This document shows, one piece after another, positions 41,026-51,300 of a stretch of DNA of 64,000 bases; within the stretch, counting starts at the first letter, position 1; the number at the start of each line of letters is the position of its first letter. The notes beneath the pieces were generated by a model. It ran no database searches. It saw nothing but the letters and a program-made list of their open reading frames with translations, and was not told where the DNA came from. This DNA is from Eurosta solidaginis (Eukaryota; Arthropoda; Insecta; Diptera; Tephritidae): the NCBI RefSeq assembly GCF_040869045.1, contig NW_027136976.1, positions 62,001 through 126,000 on the forward strand, written 5' to 3'. The translations under genes and the position numbers were made by a program.

Positions 41026-43982
41026 AACCCTGGAATGTGGTTGTATGACATGTGTATCAAATGGAAGATATTAAAGAATATTTAAGAGAGAGTAGGCCAT
41101 AGATCTATGGATGGACGCCATTTAGGGATGTCGCCATAAAAGTGGACCAGGGCTGACTCAAGAATTTGTTTGTACGATATGGGTATCAAATGAAAGGTGT
41201 TACTGAGCATTTTAAGAGGGAGCGGGCCTTAGGTCTATCGGTGGACGCCTTTTCGAGATATCGCCATTAAGGTGGGCCAGGGGTGACTCTAGAATGTGTT
41301 TGTACGATATGGGTATCAAATGAAAGGTCGTAATGAGTATTTTAAAAGGGAATGGGCTTTAGTTCTATAGGTGAACGCCTTTTCGCGAAATCGCCATAAA
41401 GGTGGACCAGGGGTGACTCTAGAATGTTTTTACGATATGGGTATCAAACGAAGGGTGTTACTGAGCATTTTAAGAGGGAGTGAGCATTAGGTCTATAAGT
41501 GGACGCCTTTTCGAGATATCGCCATTAGGGTGGGCCAGGGGTGACTCTAGAATGTTTGTACGATATGGGTATCAAACGAAGGGTGTTACTGAGCATTTTA
41601 AGAGGGAGTGGGCATTAGGTCTATAAGTGGACGCCTTTTCGAGATATCGCCATTAGGGTGGGCCAGGGTGACTCTAGAATGTGTTTGTACGATATGGGTA
41701 TCAAATGAAAGGTGGTAATGAGTATTTTAAAACGGAGTAATCCTTAGGTCTATAGGTGGACGCCTTTTCGAGATATCGCCATAAAGGTGGACCAAGGGTG
41801 ACTCTAGAATCTTTGTACGATATGGGTATCAAACGAAAGGTGTTACTGAGCATTTTAAGAGGGAGTGGGCATTAGGTCTATAAGTGGACGCCTTTTCGAG
41901 ATATCGCCATTAGGGTGGGCCAGGGGTGACTCTAGAACGTTTGTACGATATGGGTATCAAACGAAGGGTGTTACTGAGCACTTTAAGAGGGAGTGGGCAT
42001 TAGGTCTATAGGTGGACGCCTTTTCGAGCTATCGCCATTAGGGTGGGCCAGGGGTGACTCTAGAATATGTTTGTACGATATGGGTATCAAACGAAAGGTG
42101 TTACTGAGCACTTTAAGAGGGAGTGGGCATTAGGTCTATAGGTGGACGCCTTTTCGAGATATCGCCATTAGGGTGGGCCAGGGGTGACTCTAGAATGTTT
42201 GTACGATATGGGTATCAAACGAAGGGTGTTACTGAGCATTTTAAGAGGGAGTGGACATTAGGTCTATAAGTGGACGCCTTTTCGAGATATCGCCATTAGG
42301 GTGGGCCAGGGTGACTCTAGAATGTGTTTGTACGATATGGGTATCAAACGAAAGGTGTTACTGAGCACTTTAAGAGGGAGTGGGCATTAGGTCTATAGGT
42401 GGACGCCTTTTCGAGATATCGCCATTAGGGTGGGCCAGGGGTGACTCTAGAATGTTTGTACGATATGGGTATCAAACGAAGGGTGTTACTGAGCATTTTA
42501 AGAGGGAGTGGGCATTAGGTCTATAAGTGGACGCCTTTTCGAGATATCGCCATTAGGGTGGGCCAGGGTGACTCTAGAATGTGTTTGTACGATACGGGTA
42601 TCAAATGAAAGGTGGTAATGAGTATTTTAAAAGGGAGTAATCCTTAGTTCTATAGGTGAACGCCTTTTCGAGATATCGCCATAACGGTGGACCAAGGGTG
42701 ACTCTAGAATCTTTGTACGATATGGGTATCAAACGAAAGGTGTTACTGAGCATTTTAAGAAGGAGTGGGCATTAGGTCTATAGGTGGACGCCTTTTCGAG
42801 ATATCGCCATTAGGGTGGGCCAGGGGTGACTCTAGAATGTGTTTGTACGATATGGGTATCAAACGAAAGGTGTTCCTGAGCACTTTAAGAGGGAGTGGGC
42901 ATTAGGTCTATAGGTGGACGCCTTTTCGAGATATCGCCATTAGGGTGGGCCAGGGGTGACTCTAGAATGTTTGTACGATATGGGTATCAAACGAAGGGTG
43001 TTACTGAGCATTTTAAGAGGGAGTGGGCATTAGGTCTATAAGTGGACGCCTTTTCGAGATATCGCCATTAGGGTGGGCCAGGGGTGACTCTAGAATGTTT
43101 GTACGATATGGGTATCAAACGAAGGGTGTTACTGAGCATTTTAAGAGGGAGTGGGCATTAGGTCTATAAGTGGACGCCTTTTCGAGATATCGCCATTAGG
43201 GTGGGCCAGGGTGACTCTAGAATGTGTTTGTACGATATGGGTATCAAATGAAAGGTGGTAATGAGTATTTTAAAAGGGAGTAATCCTTAGGTCTATAGGT
43301 GGACGCCTTTTCGAGATATCGCCATAAAGGTGGACCAAGGGTGACTCTAGAATCTTTGTACGATATGGGTATCAAACGAAAGGTGTTACTGAGCATTTTA
43401 AGAGGGAGTGGGCATTAGGTCTATAGGTGGACACCTTCTCGAGATATCGCCATTAGGGTGGGCCAGGGGTGACTCTAGAATGTTTGTACGATATTGGTAT
43501 CATACGAAAGGTGTCACTGAGCATTTTAGGAGGGAGTGGGCATTAGGTCTATAGGTGGACGCCTTTTCGAGATATCGCCATTAGGGTGGGCCAGGGGTGA
43601 CTCTAGAATGTTTGTACGATATGGGTATCAAACGAAAGGTGTTACTGAGCATTTTAAGAGGGAGTGGGCATTAGGTCTATAGGTGGACGCCTTTTTGAGA
43701 TATCGCCATTAGGGTGGGCCAGGGGTGACTCTAGAATGTTTGTACGATATGGGTAAATAACAAAAGGTGTTACTGAGCATTTTAAGAGGGAGTGGGCATT
43801 AGGTCTATAGGTTGACGCCTTTTCGAGATATCGCCATTAGGGTGGGCCAGGGGTGACTCTAGAATGTGTTTGTACGATATGGATATCAAATTAAAGGTAT
43901 TAATGGGGGTTTTAAAAGCGAGTGGTCCTTAGAAGTATATGTGAAGGCGTTTTCGCGATATTGACCAAAATGTGGACCAGGT
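41026..43982. repeat. Internal minisatellite of HINE copy 1, 23 units of 127-130 bp
   Basis: Units phased at GACTCTAGAA begin at 41285, 41415, 41543, 41670, 41800, 41928, 42056, 42186, 42313, 42443, 42570, 42700, 42828, 42958, 43086, 43213, 43343, 43471, 43599, 43727 and 43855. Diverged edge units start at about 41026 and 41155, and the last ends near 43982. Landmarks are TACGATATGGGTATCAAA, GAGATATCGCCATTAGGG and TGGGCCAGG. Edge units are the most diverged, as expected of an array expanding from its middle. A recognisable unit pair with GTAATCCTTAG and then AGAATCTTTGTACG recurs at 41670, 42570 and 43213, so blocks of five to seven units have themselves been duplicated. It is clearly less AT-rich than the surrounding satellite. 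Confidence 0.92.
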
Positions 43983-44567
43983 GATCCAGAAAATCATGTG
44001 TCGGGTACTGCTAATTTATTTATATATGCAATACCACTAACAGTATAACTGCCCAGATTCCAAACGCTGTTGATTTCGCCTTGTAGAACTTTTTCATTTT
44101 CTTCTACTTAATATGGTAGGTGTCACACCCATTTTACAAAGTTTTTTCCAAAGTTATATTTTGCGTCAATAAACCAATCCAATTACCATGTTTCATCCCT
44201 TTTTTCGTGTTTGGTATAGAATTATGGCATTTTTTTCATTTTTCGTAATTTTCGATATCGATAAAGTGGGCGTGGTTATGGTCGGATTTCGGCCATTTTT
44301 TATACCAATATAAAGTGAGTTCAGATAAGTGCGTGGACTAAGTTTAGTAAAGATATATCGGTTTTTGCTCAAGTTATTGTGTTAACGGCCGAGAGGAAGG
44401 CCAGACGGTGGACTGTGTATAAAAACTGGGCGTGTCTTGCACCGATTTCGCCCATTTTCACAGAAAACAGTTACCGTCATAGAGTCTATGCCTCTACCAA
44501 ATTTAAGAAGGATTGGTAAATTTTTGTTCGACTTATGGCATTAAAAGTATTCTAGACAAACTAAATG

Positions 44568-44593
44568 AAAATGGGCGGAGCCACGCCCATTTT
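44568..44593. other. Palindrome in HINE copy 1 core (10-bp stem)
   Basis: AAAATGGGCG and CGCCCATTTT form a perfect 10-bp stem around the 6-nt loop GAGCCA. It is one of the few GC-rich islands in the core and could form a hairpin in single-stranded DNA or RNA. Confidence 0.75.
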
Positions 44594-44876
44594 GAAATTT
44601 TCTTTTATTTTTGTATTTTGTTGCATCATATCATTACTGGAGTTGAATTCTGACTTAATTTACTTATATACAGTAAGGATATTAAATTTTATGTTAAAAT
44701 TTGAATTTAAAAAAAATTTTTTTAAAAAGTGGGCGTGTTCTTCATCCAATTTTGCTAATTTTTATTTAGCACATATATAGTAATAGTAGTAACGTTCCTG
44801 CCAAATTTCATCATGATATCTTCAACGACTGCCAAATTACAGCTTGCAAAACTTTTAAATTACCTTCTTGTAAAAG

Positions 44877-44894
44877 TGGGCGGTGCCACGCCCA
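44877..44894. other. Second GC-rich palindrome in HINE copy 1 core
   Basis: TGGGCG and CGCCCA flank the loop GTGCCA, a 6-bp stem closely related to the palindrome at 44568. It probably descends from the same module by internal duplication. Confidence 0.7.
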
Positions 44895-45147
44895 TTGTCC
44901 AAAATCTTACTAATTTTCTATTCTACGTCATAACATAAACCCACCTACCAAGTTTCATCGCTTTATCCGCCTTTGGCAATGAATTATCGCATTTTTTCGG
45001 TTTTTCGAAATTTTCGATATCGAAAAAATGGGCGTGGTTATAGTCCCGATATCGTTCATTTTAAATAGCGATCTGAGATGAGTACCCAGGAATCTATATA
45101 CCAAATTTCATCAAGATACCTCAAAATTTACTCAAGTTATCGTGTTA

Positions 45148-45173
45148 ACGGACGGACGGACGGACGGACGGAC
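45148..45173. repeat. ACGG microsatellite in HINE copy 1
   Basis: About 6.5 ACGG units (CCGT on the minus strand) directly precede ATGGCTC. A GCCATG motif followed by CCGT repeats is what I recall from the 5' part of Drosophila DINE-1, which supports the minus orientation. Copy 2 has 4.5 units. Confidence 0.85.
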
Positions 45174-45283
45174 ATGGCTCAATCAAATTTTTTTTCGATC
45201 CTGATTATTTTGATATATGGAAGTCTATATCTATCTCGATTCCTTTATATATGTACAACCAACCGTTATCCAATCAAACTTAA

Positions 45284-45315
45284 TATACTCTGTGAGCTCT
45301 GCTCAACTGAGTATA
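45284..45315 (-). other. Terminal and subterminal inverted repeats at the 5' end of HINE copy 1
   Basis: TATACTC (45284-45290) and GAGTATA (45309-45315) are perfect 7-bp inverted matches closing this end. The included CTCAACTGAGTA is the exact inverted partner of 40961-40972. The terminal A cannot be separated from the satellite A-tract, so the boundary is uncertain by a few bases. Confidence 0.8.
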
Positions 45316-48300
45316 AAAAAAAAACGCAATATGTAGGCTACACGAGAACGGAGACGTCGAGTAACCAAAACAAATGCGTTAAACAAATTCGTACACGTTA
45401 TTTATCGATTTAACTATAGAATTAAAGGATGTACAACGAGAAACAACGTTTGACAACCTTTAAACAGTTTTAATAACTATCTCAAAAATTGTCGCTCTGA
45501 TGCAAACAACTGATGAGTTATCTACTTAAATTTGTTGAACAAAACGACTTACGTATTTTAAGCATGCTAACCTTTAGCCCGGTAAGCAAATTTAAAAAAA
45601 AAAACGCAATATGTAGGCTACACGAGAACGGAGACGTCGAGTAACCAAAACAAATGCGTTAAAAAAATTCGTACACGTTATTTATCAATTTAACTCTAGA
45701 ATTAAAGGATATACAACGAGAAACAACGTTTGACAACCTTTAAACAGTTTTAATAACTATCTCAAAAATTGTCGCTCTGATGCAAACAACTGATGAGTTA
45801 TCTACTTAAATTTGTTGAACAAAACGACTTACGTATTTTAAGCATGCTAACCTTTAGCCCGGTAAGCAAATTAAAAAAAAAACGCAATATGTAGGCTACA
45901 CGAGAACGGAGACGTCGAGTAACCAAAACAAATGCGTTAAACAAATTCGTACACGTTATTTATCAATTTAACTCTAGAATTAAAGGATATACAACGAGAA
46001 ACAACGTTTGACAACCTTTAAACAGTTTTAATAACTATCTCAAAAATTGTCGCTCTGATGCAAACAACTGATGAGTTATCTACTTAAATTTGTTGAACAA
46101 AACGACCTTACGTATTTAAGCATGCTGACCTTTAGCCCGGTAAGCAAATTAAAAAAAAAAACGCAATATGTAGGCTACACGAGAACGGAGACGTCGAGTA
46201 ACCAAAACAAATGCGTTAAACATATTCGTACACGTTATTTATCAATTTAACTCTAGAATTAAAGGATATACAACGAGAAACATCGTTTGACAACCTTTAA
46301 ATAGTTTTAATAACTATCTCAAAAATTGTCGCTCTGATGCAAACAACTGATGAGTTATCTACTTAAATTTGTTGAACAAACCGACTTACGTATTTTAAGC
46401 ATGCTAACCTTTAGCCCGGTAAGCAAATTAAAAAAAAAACGCAATATGTAGGCTACACGAGAACGGAGACGTCGAGTAACCAAAACAAATGCGTTAAACA
46501 AATTCGTACACGTTATTTATCAATTTAACTCTAGAATTAATGGATATACAACGAGAAACAACGTTTGACAACCTTTAAACAGTTTTAATAACTATCTCAA
46601 AAATTGTCGCTCTGATGCAAACAACTGATGAGTTATCTACTTAAATTTGTTGAACAAAACGACTTACGTATTTTAAGCATGCTAACCTTTAGCCCGGTAA
46701 GCAAATTAAAAAAAAAAACGCAATATGTAGGGTACACGAGAACGGAGACGTCGAGTAACCAAAACAAATGCGTTAAACAAATTCGTACACGTTATTTATC
46801 AATTTAACTCTAGAATTAAAGGATGTACAACGAGAAACAACGTTTGACAACCTTTAAACAGTTTTAATAACTATCTCAAAAATTGTAGCTCTGATGCAAA
46901 CAACTGATGAGTTATCTACTTAAATTTGTTGAACAAAACGACTTACGTATTTTAAGCATGCTAACCTTTAGCCCGGTAAGCAAATTAAAAAAAAAACGCA
47001 ATATGTAGGCTACACGAGAACGGAGACGTCGAGTAACCAAAACAAATGCGTTAAACAAATTCGTACACGTTATTTATCAATTTAACTCTAGAATTAAAGG
47101 ATGTACAACGAGAAACAACGTTTGACAACCTTTAAACAGTTTTAATAACTATCTCAAAAATTGTCGCTCTGATGCAAACAACTGATGAGTTATCTACTTA
47201 AATTTGTTGAACAAAACGACTTACGTATTTTAAGCATGCTAACCTTTAGCCCGGTAAGCAAATTTAAAAAAAAAAACGCAATATGTATGCTACACGAGAA
47301 CGGAGACGTCGAGTAACCAAAACAAATGCGTTAAAAAAATTCGTACACGTTATTTATCAATTTAACTCTAGAATTAAAGGATATACAACGAGAAACAACG
47401 TTTGACAACCTTTAAACAGTTTTAATAACTATCTCAAAAATTGTCGCTCTGATGCAAACAACTGATGAGTTATCTACTTAAATTTGTTGAACAAAACGAC
47501 TTACGTATTTTAAGCATGCTAACCTTTAGCCCGGTAAGCAAATTAAAAAAAAAACGCAATATGTAGGCTACACGAGAACGGAGACGTCGAGTAACCAAAA
47601 CAAATGCGTTAAACAAATTCGTACACGTTATTTATCAATTTAACTCTAGAATTAAAGGATATACAACGAGAAACAACGTTTGACAACCTTTAAACAGTTT
47701 TAATAACTATCTCAAAAATTGTCGCTCTGATGCAAACAACTGATGAGTTATCTACTTAAATTTGTTGAACAAAACGACCTACGTATTTTAAGCATGCTGA
47801 CCTTTAGCCCGGTAAGCAAATTAAAAAAAAAACGCAATATGTAGGCTACACGAGAACGGAGACGTCGAGTAACCAAAACAAATGCGTTAAACATATTCGT
47901 ACACGTTATTTATCAATTTAACTCTAGAATTAAAGGATATACAACGAGAAACATCGTTTGACAACCTTTAAATAGTTTTAATAACTATCTCAAAAATTGT
48001 CGCTCTGATGCAAACAACTGATGAGTTATCTACTTAAATTTGTTGAACAAACCGACTTACGTATTTTAAGCATGCTAACCTTTAGCCCGGTAAGCAAATT
48101 AAAAAAAAAACGCAATATGTAGGCTACACGAGAACGGAGACGTCGAGTAACCAAAACAAATGCGTTAAACAAATTCGTACACGTTATTTATCAATTTAAC
48201 TCTAGAATTAATGGATATACAACGAGAAACAACGTTTGACAACCTTTAAACAGTTTTAATAACTATCTCAAAAATTGTCGCTCTGATGCAAACAACTGAT

Positions 48301-51300
48301 GAGTTATCTACTTAAATTTGTTGAACAAAACGACTTACGTATTTTAAGCATGCTAACCTTTAGCCCGGTAAGCAAATTAAAAAAAAAAACGCAATATGTA
48401 GGGTACACGAGAACGGAGACGTCGAGTAACCAAAACAAATGCGTTAAACAAATTCGTACACGTTATTTATCAATTTAACTCTAGAATTAAAGGATGTACA
48501 ACGAGAAACAACGTTTGACAACCTTTAAACAGTTTTAATAACTATCTCAAAAATTGTAGCTCTGATGCAAACAACTGATGAGTTATCTACTTAAATTTGT
48601 TGAACAAAACGACTTACGTATTTTAAGCATGCTAACCTTTAGCCCGGTAAGCAAATTAAAAAAAAAACGCAATATGTAGGCTACACGAGAACGGAGACGT
48701 CGAGTAACCAAAACAAATGCGTTAAACAAATTCGTACACGTTATTTATCAATTTAACTCTAGAATTAAAGGATATACAACGAGAAACATCGTTTGACAAC
48801 CTTTAAATAGCTTTAATAACTATCTCAAAAATTGTCGCTCTGATGCAAACAACTGATGAGTTATCTACTTAAATTTGTTGAACAAAACGACTTACGTATT
48901 TTAAGCATGCTAACCTTTAGCCCGGTAAGCAAATTAAAAAAAAAAAACGCAATATGTAGGCTACACGAGAACGGAGACGTCGTGTAACCAAAACAAATGC
49001 GTTAAACAAATTCGTACACGTTATTTATCAATTTAACTCTAGAATTAAAGGATGTACAACGAGAAACAACGTTTGACAACCTTTAAACAGTTTTAATAAC
49101 TATCTCAAAAATTGTCGCTCTGATGCAAACAACTGATGAGTTATCTACTTAAATTTGTTGAACAAAACGACTTACGTATTTTAAGCATGCTAACCTTTAG
49201 CCCGGTAAGCAAATTAAAAAAAAACGCAATATGTAGGCTACACGAGAACGGAGACGTCGAGTAACCAAAACAAATGCGTTAAACAAATTCGTACACGTTA
49301 TTTATCAATTTAACTCTAGAATTAAAGGATGTACAACGAGAAACAACGTTTGACAACCTTTAAACAGTTTTAATAACTATCTCAAAAATTGTCGCTCTGA
49401 TGCAAACAACTGATGAGTTATCTACTTAAATTTGTTGAACAAAACGACTTACGTATTTTAAGCATGCTAACCTTTAGCCCGGTAAGCAAATTAAAAAAAA
49501 AACGCAATATGTAGGCTACACGAGAACGGAGACGTCGAGTAACCAAAAAAAATGCGTTAAACAAATTCGTACACGTTATTTATCAATTTAACTCTAGAAT
49601 TAAAGGATATACAACGAGAAACATCGTTTGACAACCTTTAAACAGTTTTAATAACTATCTCAAAAATTGTCGTTCTGATGCAAACAACTGATGAGTTATC
49701 TACTTAAATTTGTTGAACAAAACGACTTACGTATTTTAGGCATGCTAACCTTTAGCCCGGTAAGCAAATTAAAAAAAAACGCAATATGTAGGCTACACGA
49801 GAACGGAGACTTCGAGTAACCAAAACAAATGCGTTAAACAAATTCATACGTTATTTATCAATTTAACTCTAGAATTAAAGGATGTACAACGAGAAACAAC
49901 GTTTGACAACCTTTAAACAGTTTTAATAACTATCTCAAAAATTGTCGCTCTGATGCAAACAACTGATGTGTTATCTACTTAAATTTGTTGAACAAAACGA
50001 CTTTCGTATTTTAAGCATGCTAACCTTTAGCCCGGTAAGCAAATTAAAAAAAAAACGCAATATGTAGGCTACACGAGAACGGAGACGTCGAGTAACCAAA
50101 ACAAATGCGTTAAACAAATTCGTACACGTTATTTATCAATTTAACTCTAGAATTAAAGGATGTACAACGAGAAACAACGTTTGACAACCTTTAAAGAGTT
50201 TTAATAACTATCTCAAAAATTGTCGCTCTGATGCAAACAACTGATGAGTTATCTACTTAAATTTGTTGAACAAAACGACTTACGTATTTTAAGCATGCTA
50301 ACCTTTAGCCCGGTAAGCAAATTAAAAAAAAAAACGCAATATGTAGGCTACACGAGAACGGAGACGTCGAGTAACCAAAACAAATGCGTTAAACAAATTC
50401 GTACACGTTATTTATCAATTGACCTCTAGAATTAAAGGATATACAACGAGAAACATCGTTTGACAACCTTTAAACAGTTTTAATAACTATCTCAAAAATT
50501 GTCGTTCTGATGCAAACAACTGATGAGTTATCTACTTAAATTTGTTGAACAAAACGACTTACGTATTTTAAGCATGCTAACCTTTAGCCCGGTAAGCAAA
50601 TTAAAAAAAAAACGCAATATGTAGGCTACACGAGAACGGAGACATCGAGTAACCAAAACAAATGCGTTAAACAAATTCGTACACGTTATTTATCAATTTA
50701 ACTCTAGAATTAAAGGATGTACAACGAGAAACAACGTTTGACAACCTTTAAACAGTTTTAATAACTATCTCAAAAATTGTCACTCTGATGCAAACAACTG
50801 ATGAGTTATCTACTTAAATTTGTTGAACAAAACGACTTACGTATTTAGAGCATGCTAACCTTTAGCCCGGTAAGCAAATTAAAAAAAAAACGCAATATGT
50901 AGGCTACACGAGAACGGAGACGTCGAGTAACCAAAACAAATGCGTTAAACAAATTCGTACATGTTATTTATCAATTTAACTCTAGAATTAAAGGATGTAC
51001 AACGAGAAACAACGTTTGACAACCTTTAAACAGTTTTAACAACTATCTCAAAAATTGTCGCTCTGATGCAAACAACTGATGAGTTATCTACTTAAATTTG
51101 TTGAACAAAACGACTTACGTATTTTAAGCATGCTAACCTTTAGCCCGGTAAGCAAATTAAAAAAAAAACGCAATATGTAGGCTACAAGAGAACGGAGACG
51201 TCGAGTAACCAAAACAAATGCGTTAAACAAATTCGTACACGTTATTTATCAATTTAACTCTAGAATTAAAGGATGTACAACGAGAAACAACGTTTGACAA

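Larger units (their letters stand above)
43983..45147 (-). other. AT-rich non-coding core of HINE copy 1
   Basis: Unique within each element copy, and not part of either tandem array. It contains an old direct duplication: the segment from about 44164 (CGTCAATAAACC) to 44395 resembles 44926 to 45147. Both hold a TTTCATC stretch, GAATTAT-GCATTTTTT, TTTTCGATATCGA, GGGCGTGGTTAT, and end in CAAGTTAT-GTGTTAACGG. Phrases such as CCAAATTTCATCA and GGGCGTG recur. Frames here are short and have no recognisable domain. Confidence 0.7.
40920..45315 (-). mobile_element. HINE / DINE-1-like non-autonomous Helentron, copy 1
   Basis: This 4.4-kb non-satellite segment is inserted in the A-tract of a monomer: TTAAA on the left, then CAAGTAAGGAAGGC, ending GAGTATA before further A and the usual CGCAATATG. 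Read on the minus strand it shows in order a TATACTC/GAGTATA terminal inverted repeat, a CCGT microsatellite after GCCATG, an AT-rich core, an array of 127-130-bp units, a subterminal inverted repeat, a hairpin and 17 nt to the end. This order matches what is known of Drosophila DINE-1 and Helentron-associated elements. No helicase, Rep or transposase frame is present. No target duplication can be recognised because both flanks are A-runs, which also fits helitron-type insertion. Family assignment is by architecture and memory of DINE-1 ends. A different class of dipteran repeat remains possible. Confidence 0.75.

Noticed and set aside
44565..44780. Open frame of 71 codons on the + strand in the HINE core
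   Set aside because: AT-rich non-coding core with a palindrome at its start. Hydrophobic residues follow from T-rich codons. No equivalent intact frame is conserved in copy 2.
45078..45413. Open frame of 111 codons on the + strand
   Set aside because: It begins in the HINE core, runs through the ACGG microsatellite and ends in the next satellite monomer. It has no recognisable domain. The related frame in copy 2 is broken into shorter pieces (58384-58581 and 58515-58706) by microsatellite and A-tract length changes.
50244..50429. Recurring short frame of about 59-61 codons in satellite monomers
   Set aside because: An ATG in CTGATGAG opens a frame that crosses the A-tract and ends at ATTTAA in the next monomer. 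It stays open only when the tract has 8 or 11 A. Subfamily differences in it change amino acids freely, so there is no sign of selection.
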